From Fasciola hepatica (Eukaryota; Platyhelminthes; Trematoda; Plagiorchiida; Fasciolidae): a DNA stretch of 64,000 nucleotides. Positions 12,312 to 24,730 of this stretch are shown here, piece after piece. The position numbers and the translations under genes were made by a program. The first letter of the stretch is position 1. Each line of letters starts with the position of its first letter. The notes beneath the pieces are model-generated. The model was given only the letters and a program-made list of their open reading frames with translations. It did no database searches and had not been told where the DNA came from. The stretch covers positions 23,967,001 through 24,031,000 of the forward strand of contig CANUEZ040000024.1 in NCBI GenBank assembly GCA_948099385.1, in the 5' to 3' direction.

Positions 12312-12675
12312 TGTTGTTAGGTTCCTTGTTTTTCTCTCTCTGTAACTCGCAAGCAACCATCATTCAGGCTTTCAAAGTATCCATTTCCCAGGAAAATTAA
12401 CTTCACCGTGGCTAGTTCATTATCCAGAGTATCGACTGAGTCCAGTCTTCTTACTCTACTAATGACGTAATAAATTGAGCTTCGTTTACTCTGCAACGGC
12501 GAAGACTATGGTGGTTGACGTACTGTTCTGTCCACATTTTCTTTCTGTGAACGCAACCTTTCCGAGGTCCGTCTTTGCGCCATGATAGTAAAATATCAAG
12601 AAAAGCCAACCCCTGGCCATACTCCATCTCTAACGTGGAACGAATGTTCTTATGAGCCGACTTAATCAGGATCAC
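12312..12675 (-). pseudogene. PLE RT C-terminal region, unit 2
   Basis: Copy at +8029 of 4283-4646, with the same FLDILL and WTEQYVNHHS blocks on -. It lies between the GIY-YIG domain and the right arm. Confidence 0.7.
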
Positions 12676-13107
12676 CGACTATTCCCGCGAAAACAGTTCG
12701 TAAGAAACCTTGTCCTCCAGAGGCTGCCGTGTTTGAATTGCTCACGCTCAACGTGGTGATCGGAACTCAAACTCCCCAGATTACTATCTCCATTTGAGCG
12801 GCCTTGGTATACACAATCACAGACGCACTCCCCAACCTAGTCTATCACCTCTTAAAAATGTAACACCCTAACGTCAACAATCAATATTCCTACCTCCCAA
12901 TATTATTCCCGCGGTATTATGATGTGCTATAACTAGGCAGTAGATGGAAAACTGAAAGCAAACTCGTTCGTAAATCCTTGTTCCTCCAGTGAACCTATGA
13001 AGACTGCTTACTCACCTGACATAATAATTCCTGTTTACAGTAAACATCGATGTTTACATGAATTACAGCCTGTTGTACAGCTTCTAGCAGCCGTCAAAAT
13101 ATTCATC

Positions 13108-15460
13108 TTTTGCTTTCTGTTAAAACATGTCAATCATGAAAACAGCGCATGTTTGCCCAGTCAACATTTCAAAATACGGCCGGGAGAGAGGCGGAAGAAA
13201 AAGCCAGAAAACCAATCATCACAAATACCGAAAGTCTCGTTGGAAACCCATCCAATAGATTTCTGACATCCACTGAATTATAACAACCACAAAAAGGTCT
13301 GAATTTCTATCTTCACACAAAGCTTCTGATGATTGAGGGAGTTGTGCTTGCACTGGAACAAGCTTTATCAAATCTGACCGAAGAAAATGCCGATCTAGCT
13401 AGACTAGGGATGTGTAACATTCCCAGAAAACAGACTGGCGAAAAAGCTCGTTTTCAGGGATTCATACTCATGCTATTACATTACAATATATATTACGACA
13501 AGTTAAGGAACTGGAACAATTACACAAATAGTAAGTGATACGAATTAATGGTGAAATAAAAAAGGAAGAAAAAAAATGTAATCCGGGTTTTAATCGAGAC
13601 CTGATGTGGGTTATTCCTCACGTATTATGTCAGTTTTCACCTGGTCTTTAGCCTGTTGTAGGGTGGAGCGAGGACCAGGGCAGCTCAAGAGCACAAACAT
13701 TCCTAAGAACCAGCAACTGATTACACCAAATATCATATCTGCAAGAAAAAGGCACTGGAAAATTTAAAACAGGATTCTTCAATCCATATCACAAAAGCCG
13801 ACAAGGAGAATGTCATAGTTGTTCTGAGTAGATTATACTATGAATCAGAGGTGTCCGAGCTCTTAAAGAATAGAGAGAAAAAGAGCGAGAACCCAAGCGC
13901 GCAAGAACCTCTCCGGCTTGAAGTAGAAATTTGGATGATTTTGTGGTTTTCGTTGACACCAGAAACGAATCAACCTGGGAGGTTTTACGGCCTGCCAAAA
14001 AATTCGCAGACCGGATGTACCCATTCGCCCGATTATTGAATACACACGCAGTGGAAATTACAATTTAGCAAAATATCTCGGCTTCCCATTAAAACCGTAT
14101 CAGGAGGTGGTGGTAAGCCACATCAAAGATGCTTTTGAGCTTGCCGTACTTTGGAAAACTTCGAATTAAAAAGCAATGAAATTGCTGTAATTCCCCTATA
14201 CAGTGCACCTGTTAAACAGCATAGATTACAAATATTCGTCCGAATTTCCAGTTTGGCTACTGATATCAATCGTAGTAGCTAACTGTTAGGTACAATTGAT
14301 GTTAACTACATCGGTCCCTCGAGATGATGGTGGATGCCGATCATAGTTCCTCGGACGATATTTAAATCCTGAAAGGAACATTTGAGGTCACCGAAGTATT
14401 CAGGAGTCCCTGGTATATGCTGTTTCATGAGTGAACTTGCGTTTTTGTGAACAGCGATGAAATTCCCTTCGATATGGTTGTCTTATTAGAGTGGTCTCAG
14501 TGATCCAAATGTTTGTGGCCGTGACTAATCTCAACAAGTTGGTGTGCAGTAAATGAAACAGCATGACATGAGTTTTATAATAGTCAATTGGATTGTGTGG
14601 TAATGCGAGGGGCCTGTAGAATTGTAATGCACGCCGAAAAGGTTCACTCGCCGATGTTTCTGAACTTCAGAACGCACACGACATACAAATCTAGAATGAA
14701 ACTCTCTCTATCCTTGTTACTATCGAAAAGATGTGCACCATCAGTCTGTAAAGAACTAACCGACACTGGAATCCCAATACTGATAGTCGTGACGGCGCAC
14801 TTCGAATAATATGTGTCCCTGTAGAAGAGATAAATAAGCCCTTATGTCGACAAAATAAAGTCACAATCTTCAAAACCATCCCGAAGGAATTAAGACAAAG
14901 GATAAATACTGACTCCAGAAACCTAAATGTTCTACCTTGGTAGCGGTAAAAGACAAGTATTGGGGAAACAAAGAATCTCAATTACAAGAAGAGAAGGTGT
15001 AAATGACACGTATAACGAATAAGAGGTTGGTATTTCTGGGAGTTATTCCAAAGCAGACAGACTAGAAATGGTGTTCTTTTCATCTGGCAGTGCTAGTGGC
15101 CTTTTAATCATCTCTAAAAGGTACTGCGCGCCGCCAAAAATCATGGTGAATCCAATCCCAATAACGCGTTTTTGATAATGAATCACTCAAAGGTTGAACG
15201 CTACTGTTGACCGTAATGTCGGTTGACTTTGTCCCGTAAATTTTGCGTGGAAAATTCTATTTCTCGGACAAAAGCCAATGGATTGGATTTAGAAAACAAA
15301 AAACGATTTGTTTTCACTTCTTGTAATGAAGACATTTACGTCAGTCTGTATAACTCCGATATGGATGTTGTTGCTTTGTGCTGTTTTTCAAACTGCATAT
15401 CCAATAGCATTGCTTGATACAAGTAGTATCTACAGATGGATGAACATATATTCACGGAAT
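13108..15460 (+). pseudogene. PLE RT N-terminal region, right arm, unit 2
   Basis: Copy at +8029 of 5079-7431, with the same motifs and breaks. At the site near 14770 it carries the base seen in the unit 1 left arm. Confidence 0.76.
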
Positions 15461-16253
15461 GACGCATGCAACCATACAACCAAATATCCTTCGACTTGTA
15501 GACTTTCTCACCTGGTTATTGGTTGTAAATTTTCCCTGGAATGTTTATCCATGGTAAACGAATCGTTGGCGAATTACTTCCACGAGCGTAGGTTTTATTG
15601 CCAATATAACTTTCACGATAAATTTCATTTCCTTTCGAATGCGGTACATCCCCGAGGACAATGAACAGACGTCTCAGATGTATATTGGTTAAACACTCCT
15701 CAAAGTAGTTGCGCATTTTACATCCTTCTATACCAGTTCTCCCAATACCGATGAAGGACAGCCTACCGATTTAAATGACGTTCCGTTTTTACCATTTCAC
15801 TTGCTTCTGTGAGACAACTTACATCGGCCATACCACCATGCACCTGACCGATCAAATTGGAGAAAACTGCCCAACTTGACTCAGTCGGGAACCGATAGTG
15901 GCAGGTTCAAGTGTGACTGCTATACACTCGGCTGAAATGAATCACACAGCGGATGCACGCGGATCGTTCCGTCCGACCTACTCAATTACCGTGGTCCAGA
16001 CTAGAATTTTCAATGTTAGATCAAGTATTTCATCGATCACCGCTCGAAGCTACAGCGAACTCGGAAACCTAGTAAATTTAGGGGAAAACTGAGATTCAAG
16101 CGTCCATGGAATAATCAAAATATGCATACCAACCGGTGAAAACTAGTTGCAATTAGAGCACAACGGTCGATTAGCGGACATAGCTTTGTGACATCGAACA
16201 AAATACACACTGGCTAGAGATATGTAAGGGTTCACGGGATGAAAAACTAAATT

Positions 16254-16289
16254 AATTTTGATGAGTGTTTTAACACGAAATTTCTCAAT
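16254..16289 (+). ncRNA. Hammerhead-like core relic (unit 2, tail)
   Basis: Copy of 8225-8260, with TTGATGA, a perfect four-pair stem II and GAAA. Confidence 0.43.
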
Positions 16290-16628
16290 CACCTCCAAAC
16301 TACTACAGATACCTTTCGATAAAGATCAGTTGGTAGAGGAAATATATTTGTTCAAGTGACCGATTCAGTGTCTGTACACGAAGTGAATGAACTTAGAATG
16401 CAAACTGCATATGAATTGTTAGTATTCACGTGGTCTTTACTCAGGCGTGCTTAAGCCTTATTTCGGTTGATACTTGAGGTGGTAACAAGATGTTATTCCG
16501 TTGTAATTATCGGCAGTGAATGAATCATAATTTTGTGGAAGTCTTAAATGGGCCAATAGGATCGATAAGAACCACGCAAATTTACACACAAAAAACAGTA
16601 CTGGTCATTCATCTAGAACAATCCCTTT

Positions 16629-16634
16629 GAATGA
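16629..16634. repeat. Candidate target-site duplication, right
   Basis: GAATGA, matching 563-568, lies directly after the last base of unit 2. Confidence 0.45.
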
Positions 16635-16638
16635 TGTG

Positions 16639-16640
<2 letters not shown>

Positions 16641-16696
<56 letters not shown>
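16641..16696. repeat. (AT)n microsatellite
   Basis: Uninterrupted alternating TA of about 56 bases, 12 bases beyond the right end of the PLE array. Confidence 0.98.
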
Positions 16697-16699
<3 letters not shown>

Positions 16700-18384
16700 C
16701 GTTGCTGAGTCAAAATGTTCCAACAGGCTTTCGCTGCCAAATCGCTTACTGTTTATTCTTGCAGGTGATAACGTGGGTTCAGTTGATTGTTTCGCAAATT
16801 ACCCTTGGATGACGTAAACGTTTTGTCTTTGTTAATATCTGAATCATAGATAGATGGTGTTCGGTTTCTAGTATAGTGATGTGAATTTCGAACCATTATG
16901 ATGATACAGTAAGACTAAATCAACAGGAACTAACAGCATTGTAAAACGTTGACTAGCTAGTCCCGTGAGAATGGAAGAATATTCTTTGTTTGACAGCATC
17001 TGAGTGATTGACGTTTTAGTGACTTTGTTCTCGATTTATCCACATTTGCGTTCCTCACTAGCGCACGAGTTTTTTGTCGTGTTGTGGGCTGTTGGCTGAT
17101 ACTCGAATACATCCGGAACGCACCTGTTCCCAATGTGGACTTTTCCTTTGGCATTAACATAAACTCCACTACAGCCCATCTCCGTCATGAGAAATTCTGA
17201 AGTAAATGTCTAGGAAGTTCGGATTATTGATTCAAACAATTGTGTGAGACTGATGATGGAGAGAGTAAACAGTTTTTATTTATTCCACATCGTATTCCTG
17301 CGCTTTGGGAAAAGTAGCACCCACTCACATGAAAACCAAATGCCGTCGTTACGTTATGATCTTTCATTAGTAGCAACTTCAGCCCGCGATGGTACCGGGG
17401 TTGAGTTTCGCAGCAACCCCCCCCCCATTCATAGCGTAAATCAAGCAGCTCCCATCCTCCCCAAGTTGTTAGTTTAATTAAGAACAGTAGAGAGGTAGAT
17501 ACCGTAAAACGAATGAAATTCAGGACCAGAAGCTCATGAATATGTACATGTCTCAGTTTGACCATGTTACGAGAGCTTGGTTATGGGTTACCTGAAAAAC
17601 ACAGGTGTAGATGCTGATGTTACGGCCATTTTTTGTAACAAGTCAAACTGGTATAACATGTACAACTTTTTATGTAGCTATTTTACCAGACCTCGCTGTA
17701 GCAACATCGATCATACGGCTGCCTGAGTATTTCGGCACTGTTCTGCCCAGGTGTCTGCGGCCATTAGGTTGATTCTTTCGCACATCATTTCTGTTCCGTT
17801 GATCCAGTAGCTCCGGTTGACAGCTTGGTCGGTAGCTCCTCATATGGGCTATCCTGCTGATTGCCTGAGATCACACTGAGTTCCACCTACATTCCGCATG
17901 CATCTTTTTGCTTGGTGCGGGACGCATCCGACAAATCCACTGTCTCTTCTTTGGTCTGTGGCTCTTGACTAGTTAGCCCGGTCGATTTGACACTCGCCTC
18001 GTTCTGTTGCTCAGCATTTACCGCTAAAATTTGTTCTCCTGTTTCTACAATATTTCCCGTAGTTTAGGAAACTTGTGTCAGTTTACTAACCTAGCAAGAT
18101 TCTTTAAGTAAAATACTGTAGTCACTATTTGGGGCGTTGATAATAACATACCCAGCAAACCTAAACACTAAAAACGTTTGCACAAATCGCCGTCAAATAC
18201 TTAAATGTGAACGAAACAACAGACCCACGATAAAATCATTTCCGAATTATGCTTGTAAACTAGATGTAGTCTCGATTTCGTAGTTCTTGCTGTAATACCT
18301 AGTCTAGAACTCATCCAAGATACCAGGAGATCGCTCTTCTGTTTTCATGCTATGTCCAACGGTGAAAAAGAAAGACGAATTAAA
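16697..18384. other. Unannotated interval
   Basis: I recognise no gene, RNA or repeat here on either strand. Short open frames show no family resemblance. A run of nine C near 17420 is the only low-complexity feature. Confidence 0.5.
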
Positions 18385-18386
18385 TA

Positions 18387-18581
18387 TAGTGCACGAAATG
18401 CTTTTAGTGTACCCCTTTTTCTGCGATTTCACGCGAGCAGGTATACGTGGGATCGTGAAATTTGGTGTTCATATGTCTTGTCTCATCACTATATTCGGAT
18501 CATATACGGATTTGAATTTCGACTTCAGAAAACAGACTGTGTCCCGCACAATGTGCCTGAAGGGTGCGAAATGCTTTTAAC
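18387..18581 (+). repeat. Tc1-like element, left terminal inverted repeat
   Basis: Inverted copy of 19786-19980. Both repeats keep the block GAAATGCTTTTAA at the inner end. Confidence 0.88.
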
Positions 18582-18619
18582 ACTCCCCCGACCAAATGCT
18601 AAAATGAACCACCTGGTGA

Positions 18620-19585
18620 TCAAATGCAAAGACCTTCATTGCCCAGAACAGAAAAACATCTAGCAGACGTACTTACAATAAGATCTTAGATTGTCTCAAT
18701 TTCGAAGTTCTACCACTCAGTGAAGATACTAAACGTCTGTTCGTGAATAGCCATGAAGACTCTTCCTTTTGCATAGACTCGCCTCGCCAGCAAACCTCAA
18801 ACGTTTTCAGTGACGGTAAAATCGAGACTGTGAGCGGGTCAGTCGGTGATTTTGATACAATAGCCACAGTTTACTGAGGTGAGCTGTATGCATGATGGCG
18901 TTGTCTTGTTAGAAAGATATGGACTCCCTCCGATCTTCTGGAATTCCAGGAAGTAAGAAGTCATCCACAGTTCCTGTGCACCAGTCAGGTATTGGCTTTA
19001 CTTCGAGAAATTCCAGCTATAATTTACCGTACGCAAAAATAGCACCTCAGACCATCGCAGAGCCCGACCGAAGACTCGACGGCCAAAGTCGAGCTTGCTC
19101 CTCCGCATGTTACGCCAGTAGTAAATTAGTCCATCAGGGCCGTCCAAGTTGAACATTTTTCATCGCTGAAAATTACGTTATTCCTTCCGATGCGATTTCT
19201 GCTCCATTCGACTCGGTTTGAAGTATGATATTCAGTTATTCAGGGAACTGCTTACATCTTTCTATACCGTAGGTGTGTTGCTATTCGTGGCACTTGTTGT
19301 AGACGGCGAACACTAATATTAAATTGTATGGACCTTCGCAAATTTGAAGCACTTGCTATTTCTTTGGACGTAGCACGTAGAAGTTGCCTCTTGACCTTTT
19401 CTGAGATTCTTCGTATTCCACGTTTCTTGTTAAACGCATAATTGCCTGGATCCTTCGAAAAGTTCCAGATAACTTTCCTTGGTCTGTGAATTCTTTTGGC
19501 AACGTTGTTTATAAAATTCCTAAGTTTTTGCAGGTAAATATTTTTCCCCCTGTTCCAACTCAGATAACCGTCCTCCCTTCGGCAT
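18620..19585 (-). pseudogene. Tc1-like transposase (broken)
   Basis: An ATG at 19585 starts MPKGGRLSELEQG. After a frameshift comes a helix-turn-helix region (AKRIHRPRKVIWNFSKDPGN ... VKRQLLRATS ... LRYRKM). The catalytic domain shows the first Asp in VIFSDEK, then FNLDGPDGLIYYW, the second Asp in QDNAIMHTAHL, and the third acidic residue in ENV*GLLARRVYAKGR. The frame ends at a TGA near 18620. These are the DDE blocks and the C-terminal block of Tc1 transposases, which cut and paste DNA at TA sites. Frameshifts and several stops make it inactive. Span is about 320 codons against the usual ~340. Confidence 0.85.
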
Positions 19586-19785
19586 TCTTTTTTCGTGAAT
19601 GGAAGGTAAAAGCTCGCAATTTGATATATTGAACTGGATTAGCTTCGTTGAGAAAACAATTATCGTAGGAACTCTGATTCATGACGAATCACAGAGGGCC
19701 GATCAAAACAACGGCTATAGATGCGACTCCTTTTGTTCACTAAGTAAGCTATTGCGTGCTTTTTTCGACACTGATTATGCGGTGC

Positions 19786-19980
19786 GTTAAAAGCATTTCG
19801 CACCCTTCAGGCACATTGTGCGGGACGCAATCTGTTTTCTGAAGTCGAAATTCAAATCCGTATGTAATCCGAATATAGTGATGGGACAAGACATGTGAAC
19901 ACCAAGTTTCACGATCCCACGTATACCTGCTCGCGTGAAATCGCAGAAAAAGAGGTACTCTAAAAGCATCTCATGCACTG
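19786..19980 (-). repeat. Tc1-like element, right terminal inverted repeat
   Basis: Partner of 18387-18581. It starts CAGTGC reading inward and is followed outside by the TA duplication. Confidence 0.88.
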
Positions 19981-19982
19981 TA

Positions 19983-22900
19983 GTTAAGTAGGCTTTTCAA
20001 AGTGAACACCAACAACGTAATCAATAGAAAAATAATAAACGATTTACGTGATACTGGAAAATCCTCTCTTCCAAGACTCGTCGACTGATAAAATCTCCCT
20101 GCTGCACTCACCGTTAGAAACGTAGCTAGGAGAAAAAGTTGTAATTGTCTTCCTTCTTTAAACTGTCCGCATTGCACACCGATTCCACGTATCGTAATCA
20201 AACGCGGTCTTCGATGATTGGCCGGTAATATCTGAAACATTTTATCCGTTAAACCACGTAATAGAGTTCCACGCGGAGTCTATGTCACATAGTGAGCGGT
20301 ATGAAACTGTTTCTCATAGAAAGTGATTCGTTCATATGAGTGGCATTTATCAGGTTGTTCCGCGATACTTCGATAGATAAAACAACGACCCAGAGGACCT
20401 GAAGGAACAACTTGCGCTGCTTTGATTCTGAGTTCAGCTAACCTGATGACTCAGATTGGATTTGTTTTCTAATCATTTCCGCTGGAATCCTATGATCAAC
20501 GATTGCGTGGCGTGGGGTTACCTTAGACGGCAATGCTACTTATGTAATCGCCCCCGTTCTGAGTTGATCGACAGTGTTGACTGGACAATAATTGTTTTCT
20601 AGACACGCCCACTCGAAACAGCAATCATCTGACAAAAGATGTCACATGCGATTCTAAAAACGCTGCACTTCTACGATGAAAAATATTCGCATTACTGATA
20701 TATATCTGAAAATATGGAATGCAGAAACTCACCATTTTTATCCTCAGCTTGTGATTTAAAGTCGTTTCGGGAACAAAAATGTGATCCTGCAGTGCCTGAA
20801 TAGGATTACGACAAACAGTACAACATTTTGTCGAGCAAGCAAACCGCACACACATGCCCTTTGGTTGAGAAATACGCACGATATTTTGCAAGATGTGCAA
20901 CCGTTTATGACTGTGCGATCATAAACGCACACGCGTGAATTCTACGACATAAGGTACATCGACCTTCCGATCACAACTGACCTACATGCCATGTGTGCGT
21001 GCACGTTTTCAGGCTTCTCTACTTGGTTGTCGTGCAATGTTGTGTGCACCCGCGCATGGGGAGGAAGGGTTCGTTGCGACGTTCTATCATCTAACCACAT
21101 CGTTATGACACATCGATCAATGAACAAAAATCACCTGCGCCATGGATCGATCGGCACGCAAAACAGAGGCATATGCTGCTGTGATCGACACACGGATTTC
21201 AAACTACCCCCTCTACCCATATTACAGAATAACACCTAACTGTTGTGATCCACGTATCTGTCTGGTAACCGTTCATCTTGACTGTAGAAATGCAGTAACT
21301 CTCTAGGTGCCCGTGCTCGAACCCGGGTTGGATGTACACTGATGCAAAGAACGGATTTTCTGGCACCATAGAATAACGGTCGCTGGAGCGTTCGCAATTC
21401 AAGATTGATCATTTACTCTGAATTTCTCACTACTTAAACTAACTAAGTACAGCATAGATTATTAGTAACTACTTGTGCAGGTTTTTACATCCCTACTGAG
21501 AACGAATATACCCTAAGGTTTGATCGCCGTGTGTGACAGTGGATGGGCGCTATGCTAAACAATGTAGACATGAAAACAAGCTATTCCAGGCCAGATAATC
21601 TAGTGGAAACATGTGGAACCGAGCCTCGGGGAACTAGTGGAAAATATCCTCCCAGGACAAAGAAACACACCTATTAAGTGTTTCCAAAGCATTCAAATGG
21701 TAGGTAGAGTGTTGCTGATACCATTTACCCTGTAACGATTACACTCACATATTGACCACTATCAAGCGTTTGATAGTAAATTATGAAGAATCGTATCAGT
21801 GTAAGATACGATACTAAGAATTCATAATATAGTTCAGCTTTCCTCAATGCATCAACAAGCCAGTTCAGATAAAGTGAAAGAAACATCCTCAATAAACTAT
21901 TAGCCTGTCAATATGAAATACCACTTTTGAAGATACGAGCTGACCGACAGATCATCATCGTCATTGGATATTTTCAAAACAGGGAATATGCGGCAAGACA
22001 CATCAGAGATTGAACAAAATGAACGATATGGCGGGGGTTGATTTTCACACCACTGTGATTCAGACATAGCTCAAAATTGAACGTGGGATCTCACATGTTC
22101 AAAGTGTTAGCTTTCGTTAAGCATAAGAACTGCTATTGGATGGTCAGTAGGCCAGAAGTATGCAAAAGGGTAGGTTGAGATGAAACACAAGAGCTTACCA
22201 ACCTGGGCAGTGGACGACGTTCACCGCGTGGTTAGTCTCGATTAGGTGTGAAACCGTTGTGCTAGTGATTCACTTTGTTGCTGTCATGCTGAGTGGCATC
22301 CAGTAGACAGGCCGATATGAGTTGTACTGTAGGAACAAGTGAATAAACTTGTACGAAATGAAGCTACAGAATCAGACACACTGTTGGTCCAGATGTGATT
22401 GAAAACTGCGTCCGTGTTGCTTTCAAATGCAAGAAAGATGAGCACATGCTTTCTTTCAAATAGCGTCTTCTCGAGAGCCAATCGACTAGATATCAAGGTA
22501 TTCGTTCTGAAGGAAGACGCTTTGCCCTGCTAAGTGTTCTTTTTCGCCAGTATTATTGAAACACTTCAGTCACAAAGTTGCGGAAGTTGATTTAATACCC
22601 ATTCATCTTAAGTGATAGTTATACCAACGACCGCATTCATAGATCCGTCCAAGAGAGTTTTCTGATTCTGCTCCCACGGGAACTTCCTACTCCGAACAAG
22701 CGCCCGCTCTCATCGAGGAACAAAAAGGCGGTTTCTTATTGGACTAGGTATGCATTTGGAGGTACGTAAAACAATAAATCAAGATTTTCATGGTCTCATT
22801 AGATCACTCACCGCAGGCATTTACCAGGCTCTTAATTATCTGGTATCTAGAGGACTTCTCCTCCGCAAAGCGGAGGATAAGAATGTGGAAGTCTCTCAGT

Positions 22901-23160
22901 ACAGTCAACAAAAAATCAGTTCAGCATTCGGTTGCCAGTTTTTTTTGACAAAACGGTGAACGATAGTTGCGACTGCAAAAAATGACAACTTAGGCTTTCA
23001 GCTGAAGGTCACAAACAGCTAATTTGAAATTTAATAACCATCATGCGCTAATTTTGGGGCTCCCTTAAAATTAACTAATCAAAGACCGGAGGAGGCTGAT
23101 TTTCTTCATCTTCGTGTGCGGTCCACTTTAGTGCGTCAATCGTCGATTACAAAATATTCC
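19983..23160. other. Unannotated interval
   Basis: No gene or element is recognised over about 3.2 kb. The only exon-like stretch I noted is 20733-20858 on -: AG acceptor, 42 open codons with four Cys in a C-x6-C-C-x2-C arrangement, then a GTGAGT donor. It matches no family I know, so I do not call it a gene. Confidence 0.45.
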
Positions 23161-23164
23161 ATCA

Positions 23165-24242
23165 GTACATCGTTTGCCTGGTACTCGCGAGAATCAATGC
23201 TGTTTCAAGCCCGGTCCGGGTGGTATCAACGACATTTGAGACTTTAGAACACCGATACACCTTCGACAGACCCGTCATGATTTGAAAATGGCGTTCAGTT
23301 CAGTCGACCACACAGTTCTCCGGCGCTGCATCCCTCTTAGACAGAGAAATTTATTTCTTTTTCATTCTCCTAAAGAAGTGGTATTCACCAGAGTTGTCCT
23401 CCATTCCAACGGTGTAATTGAGGCGTTTCTGTAGACAGCACTATTCCCTTGTGAGAATAGCGGCATCGACCTTTATTCAAACAGAAAACTGGTTGACTTA
23501 GAGTATGCGGACGATGCAGTTCTAAGCGAAGATCCAGGTAGGTTGAAAGTTTTTCTAGATTGTCTCAAGCACAGTGTAGCAATGTGTTGCGACGAGTTCT
23601 GTATCTTCGAAGTGTAAAATGCTGATGCAGGACTGGGTTAACCGTACACCAAACCCAGTTCTGGCGGCGGAAGCCTTAGATGAATTAGATAATTTGTTAT
23701 CTAAGCAGCTACTTCTAGCCAGGCGGACAGACACCAGATGAGGCGTCGTCGGGCATATAAAAGGTGCGTTTTGCTTTTGTTAGTTTAAACCGTCTGTGGC
23801 GCCGACGTGACATCCAGTTACCCATCAAAGGTTGAGTGCATAATGCAGCGGTTAGATCCGTTCTTTTATACGGGTCAGAAACAGCCGTTACGGATGAAAG
23901 ATACACGAAGACGATCGGTGGTCAAGCATTTCTTTCCGCAGTATTGTTCGAATATGGTGGTAACAGTATAAAGTGCCGAAATTTAGCGCAAGGTGTTGGG
24001 AACAAGAGACCGGTTACTGGAGCAAGAGCTTAATTTGAAGAGGCTGAGATGGCTGGGGCGTGCGTTACGTATGACCTTCGATAAACTTCCTCGGCGTACG
24101 CCGTTCTCCGAGGTAGGTAGTGGTTGGGGTTAGGTCGTGGTGGTCAGTCCATGACATGAAAAGGCATTAAAACTGACCAATGAGCTTGTCCGAGTAGGAC
24201 GTGTGAAGTTTCCGGGTTGTAGTACACGAGACCAGCCCATCA
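23165..24242 (+). pseudogene. RTE/SR2-like LINE reverse transcriptase and C-terminal domain
   Basis: In order on +, across several frames: FKPGPGGINDI (equivalent of AGFRPGRGCID), LKMAFSSVDHTVL (RT motif A), LEYADDAVL (motif C, catalytic YADD kept), then the post-RT blocks up to KFPGCSTRDQPIRW, where LINEs of this group usually read (P/G)GWGPRD. Many stops and frameshifts. It is interrupted by a SINE in antisense and resumes in the 3' UTR at about 24486. Confidence 0.75.
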
Positions 24243-24485
24243 GGTGGATTTTTTTATACACGCTTGCGCATGAATGTAGTGGAAGGGGTATACCCCATAA
24301 CCACAAAGGCTCGATGCACTATTAGATATAACCACCCACCAGACCCTGAGACTTGCAGTGGAGATCCACATACAGCTTCAATAGGTCAGGTGTGGTCACA
24401 AGCCGGACGACGGTGAATTACCGCCATTTAGTGATACGGCTGGATGCCTCAGTGAGTGACGTAATTGCATTGAAACCCAAACTTA
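24243..24485 (-). mobile_element. tRNA-derived SINE, inverted, nested in LINE
   Basis: The reverse complement matches the SINE body at 40744-40890 and 36740-36865. Shared blocks include CACCTGACCTATT, TCTCAGGGTCTGGT and CCACTACATTCATGCGCAAG, ending in an A-rich tail (T7 on + at 24249). It splits the C-terminal coding end of the LINE from its 3' UTR, so it inserted after the LINE. Confidence 0.65.
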
Positions 24486-24730
24486 CTCTTCATGACTTCT
24501 ATTTATTGCCTTCTTTTCTCTTTGCACCTTCCTTATACTTTTATTCTTTTGCTCCTGATAATTAGACGACACTGGGAAGTAGTAACCAAAATCAGAGAAC
24601 AGAAGTGCGAGGTTAACGGTGGAAAGAACTGAACTGCACCACTTGTCAACAGTGGACAGTCTTTCTCCCAAGGTGCAATGAAAAGCACTGTTGTATGGTT
24701 GCCTCGTGTGTACAATGCCGTTTATAACCG
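24486..24730 (+). other. RTE-like LINE 3' UTR fragment
   Basis: The pyrimidine-rich stretch, followed by AACAGAAGTGCGAGGTTAA, matches the 3' UTR region at 46790-46930 (CACAGAAGTGCGAGGTTAA) and, inverted, at 51285-51400. Confidence 0.6.

Larger units (their letters stand above)
8600..16628. mobile_element. Penelope-like element, tandem unit 2 (8029 bp)
   Basis: This is the second copy of the unit, in the same orientation and with no indel. By eye I noted about seven substitutions relative to unit 1 (for example near 9809, 11045, 11827, 12087, 14770, 16556 and 16619), so identity is about 99.9 percent. It ends at an (AT)n microsatellite after a candidate GAATGA duplication. Confidence 0.85.
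18387..19980 (-). mobile_element. Tc1-like DNA transposon (1594 bp)
   Basis: Terminal inverted repeats of 195 bp (18387-18581 and 19786-19980) flank a broken transposase on -. Both ends abut the dinucleotide TA (18385-18386 and 19981-19982), the expected target duplication of the IS630-Tc1-mariner superfamily. The outer bases read CAGTGCATGAGATGC at the right end and TAGTGCACGAAATGC at the left. The repeats differ at several positions, so the copy is old. Long repeats of this kind occur in some Tc1 lineages. Confidence 0.88.

Noticed and set aside
17224..17565. Open frame of 113 codons on -
   Set aside because: No family resemblance, no splice context, low-complexity Gly/Cys stretch; likely chance in non-coding DNA.
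18352..18663. Open frames within the left Tc1 repeat
   Set aside because: The same frame appears inverted in the right repeat; it is terminal-repeat sequence, not a gene.
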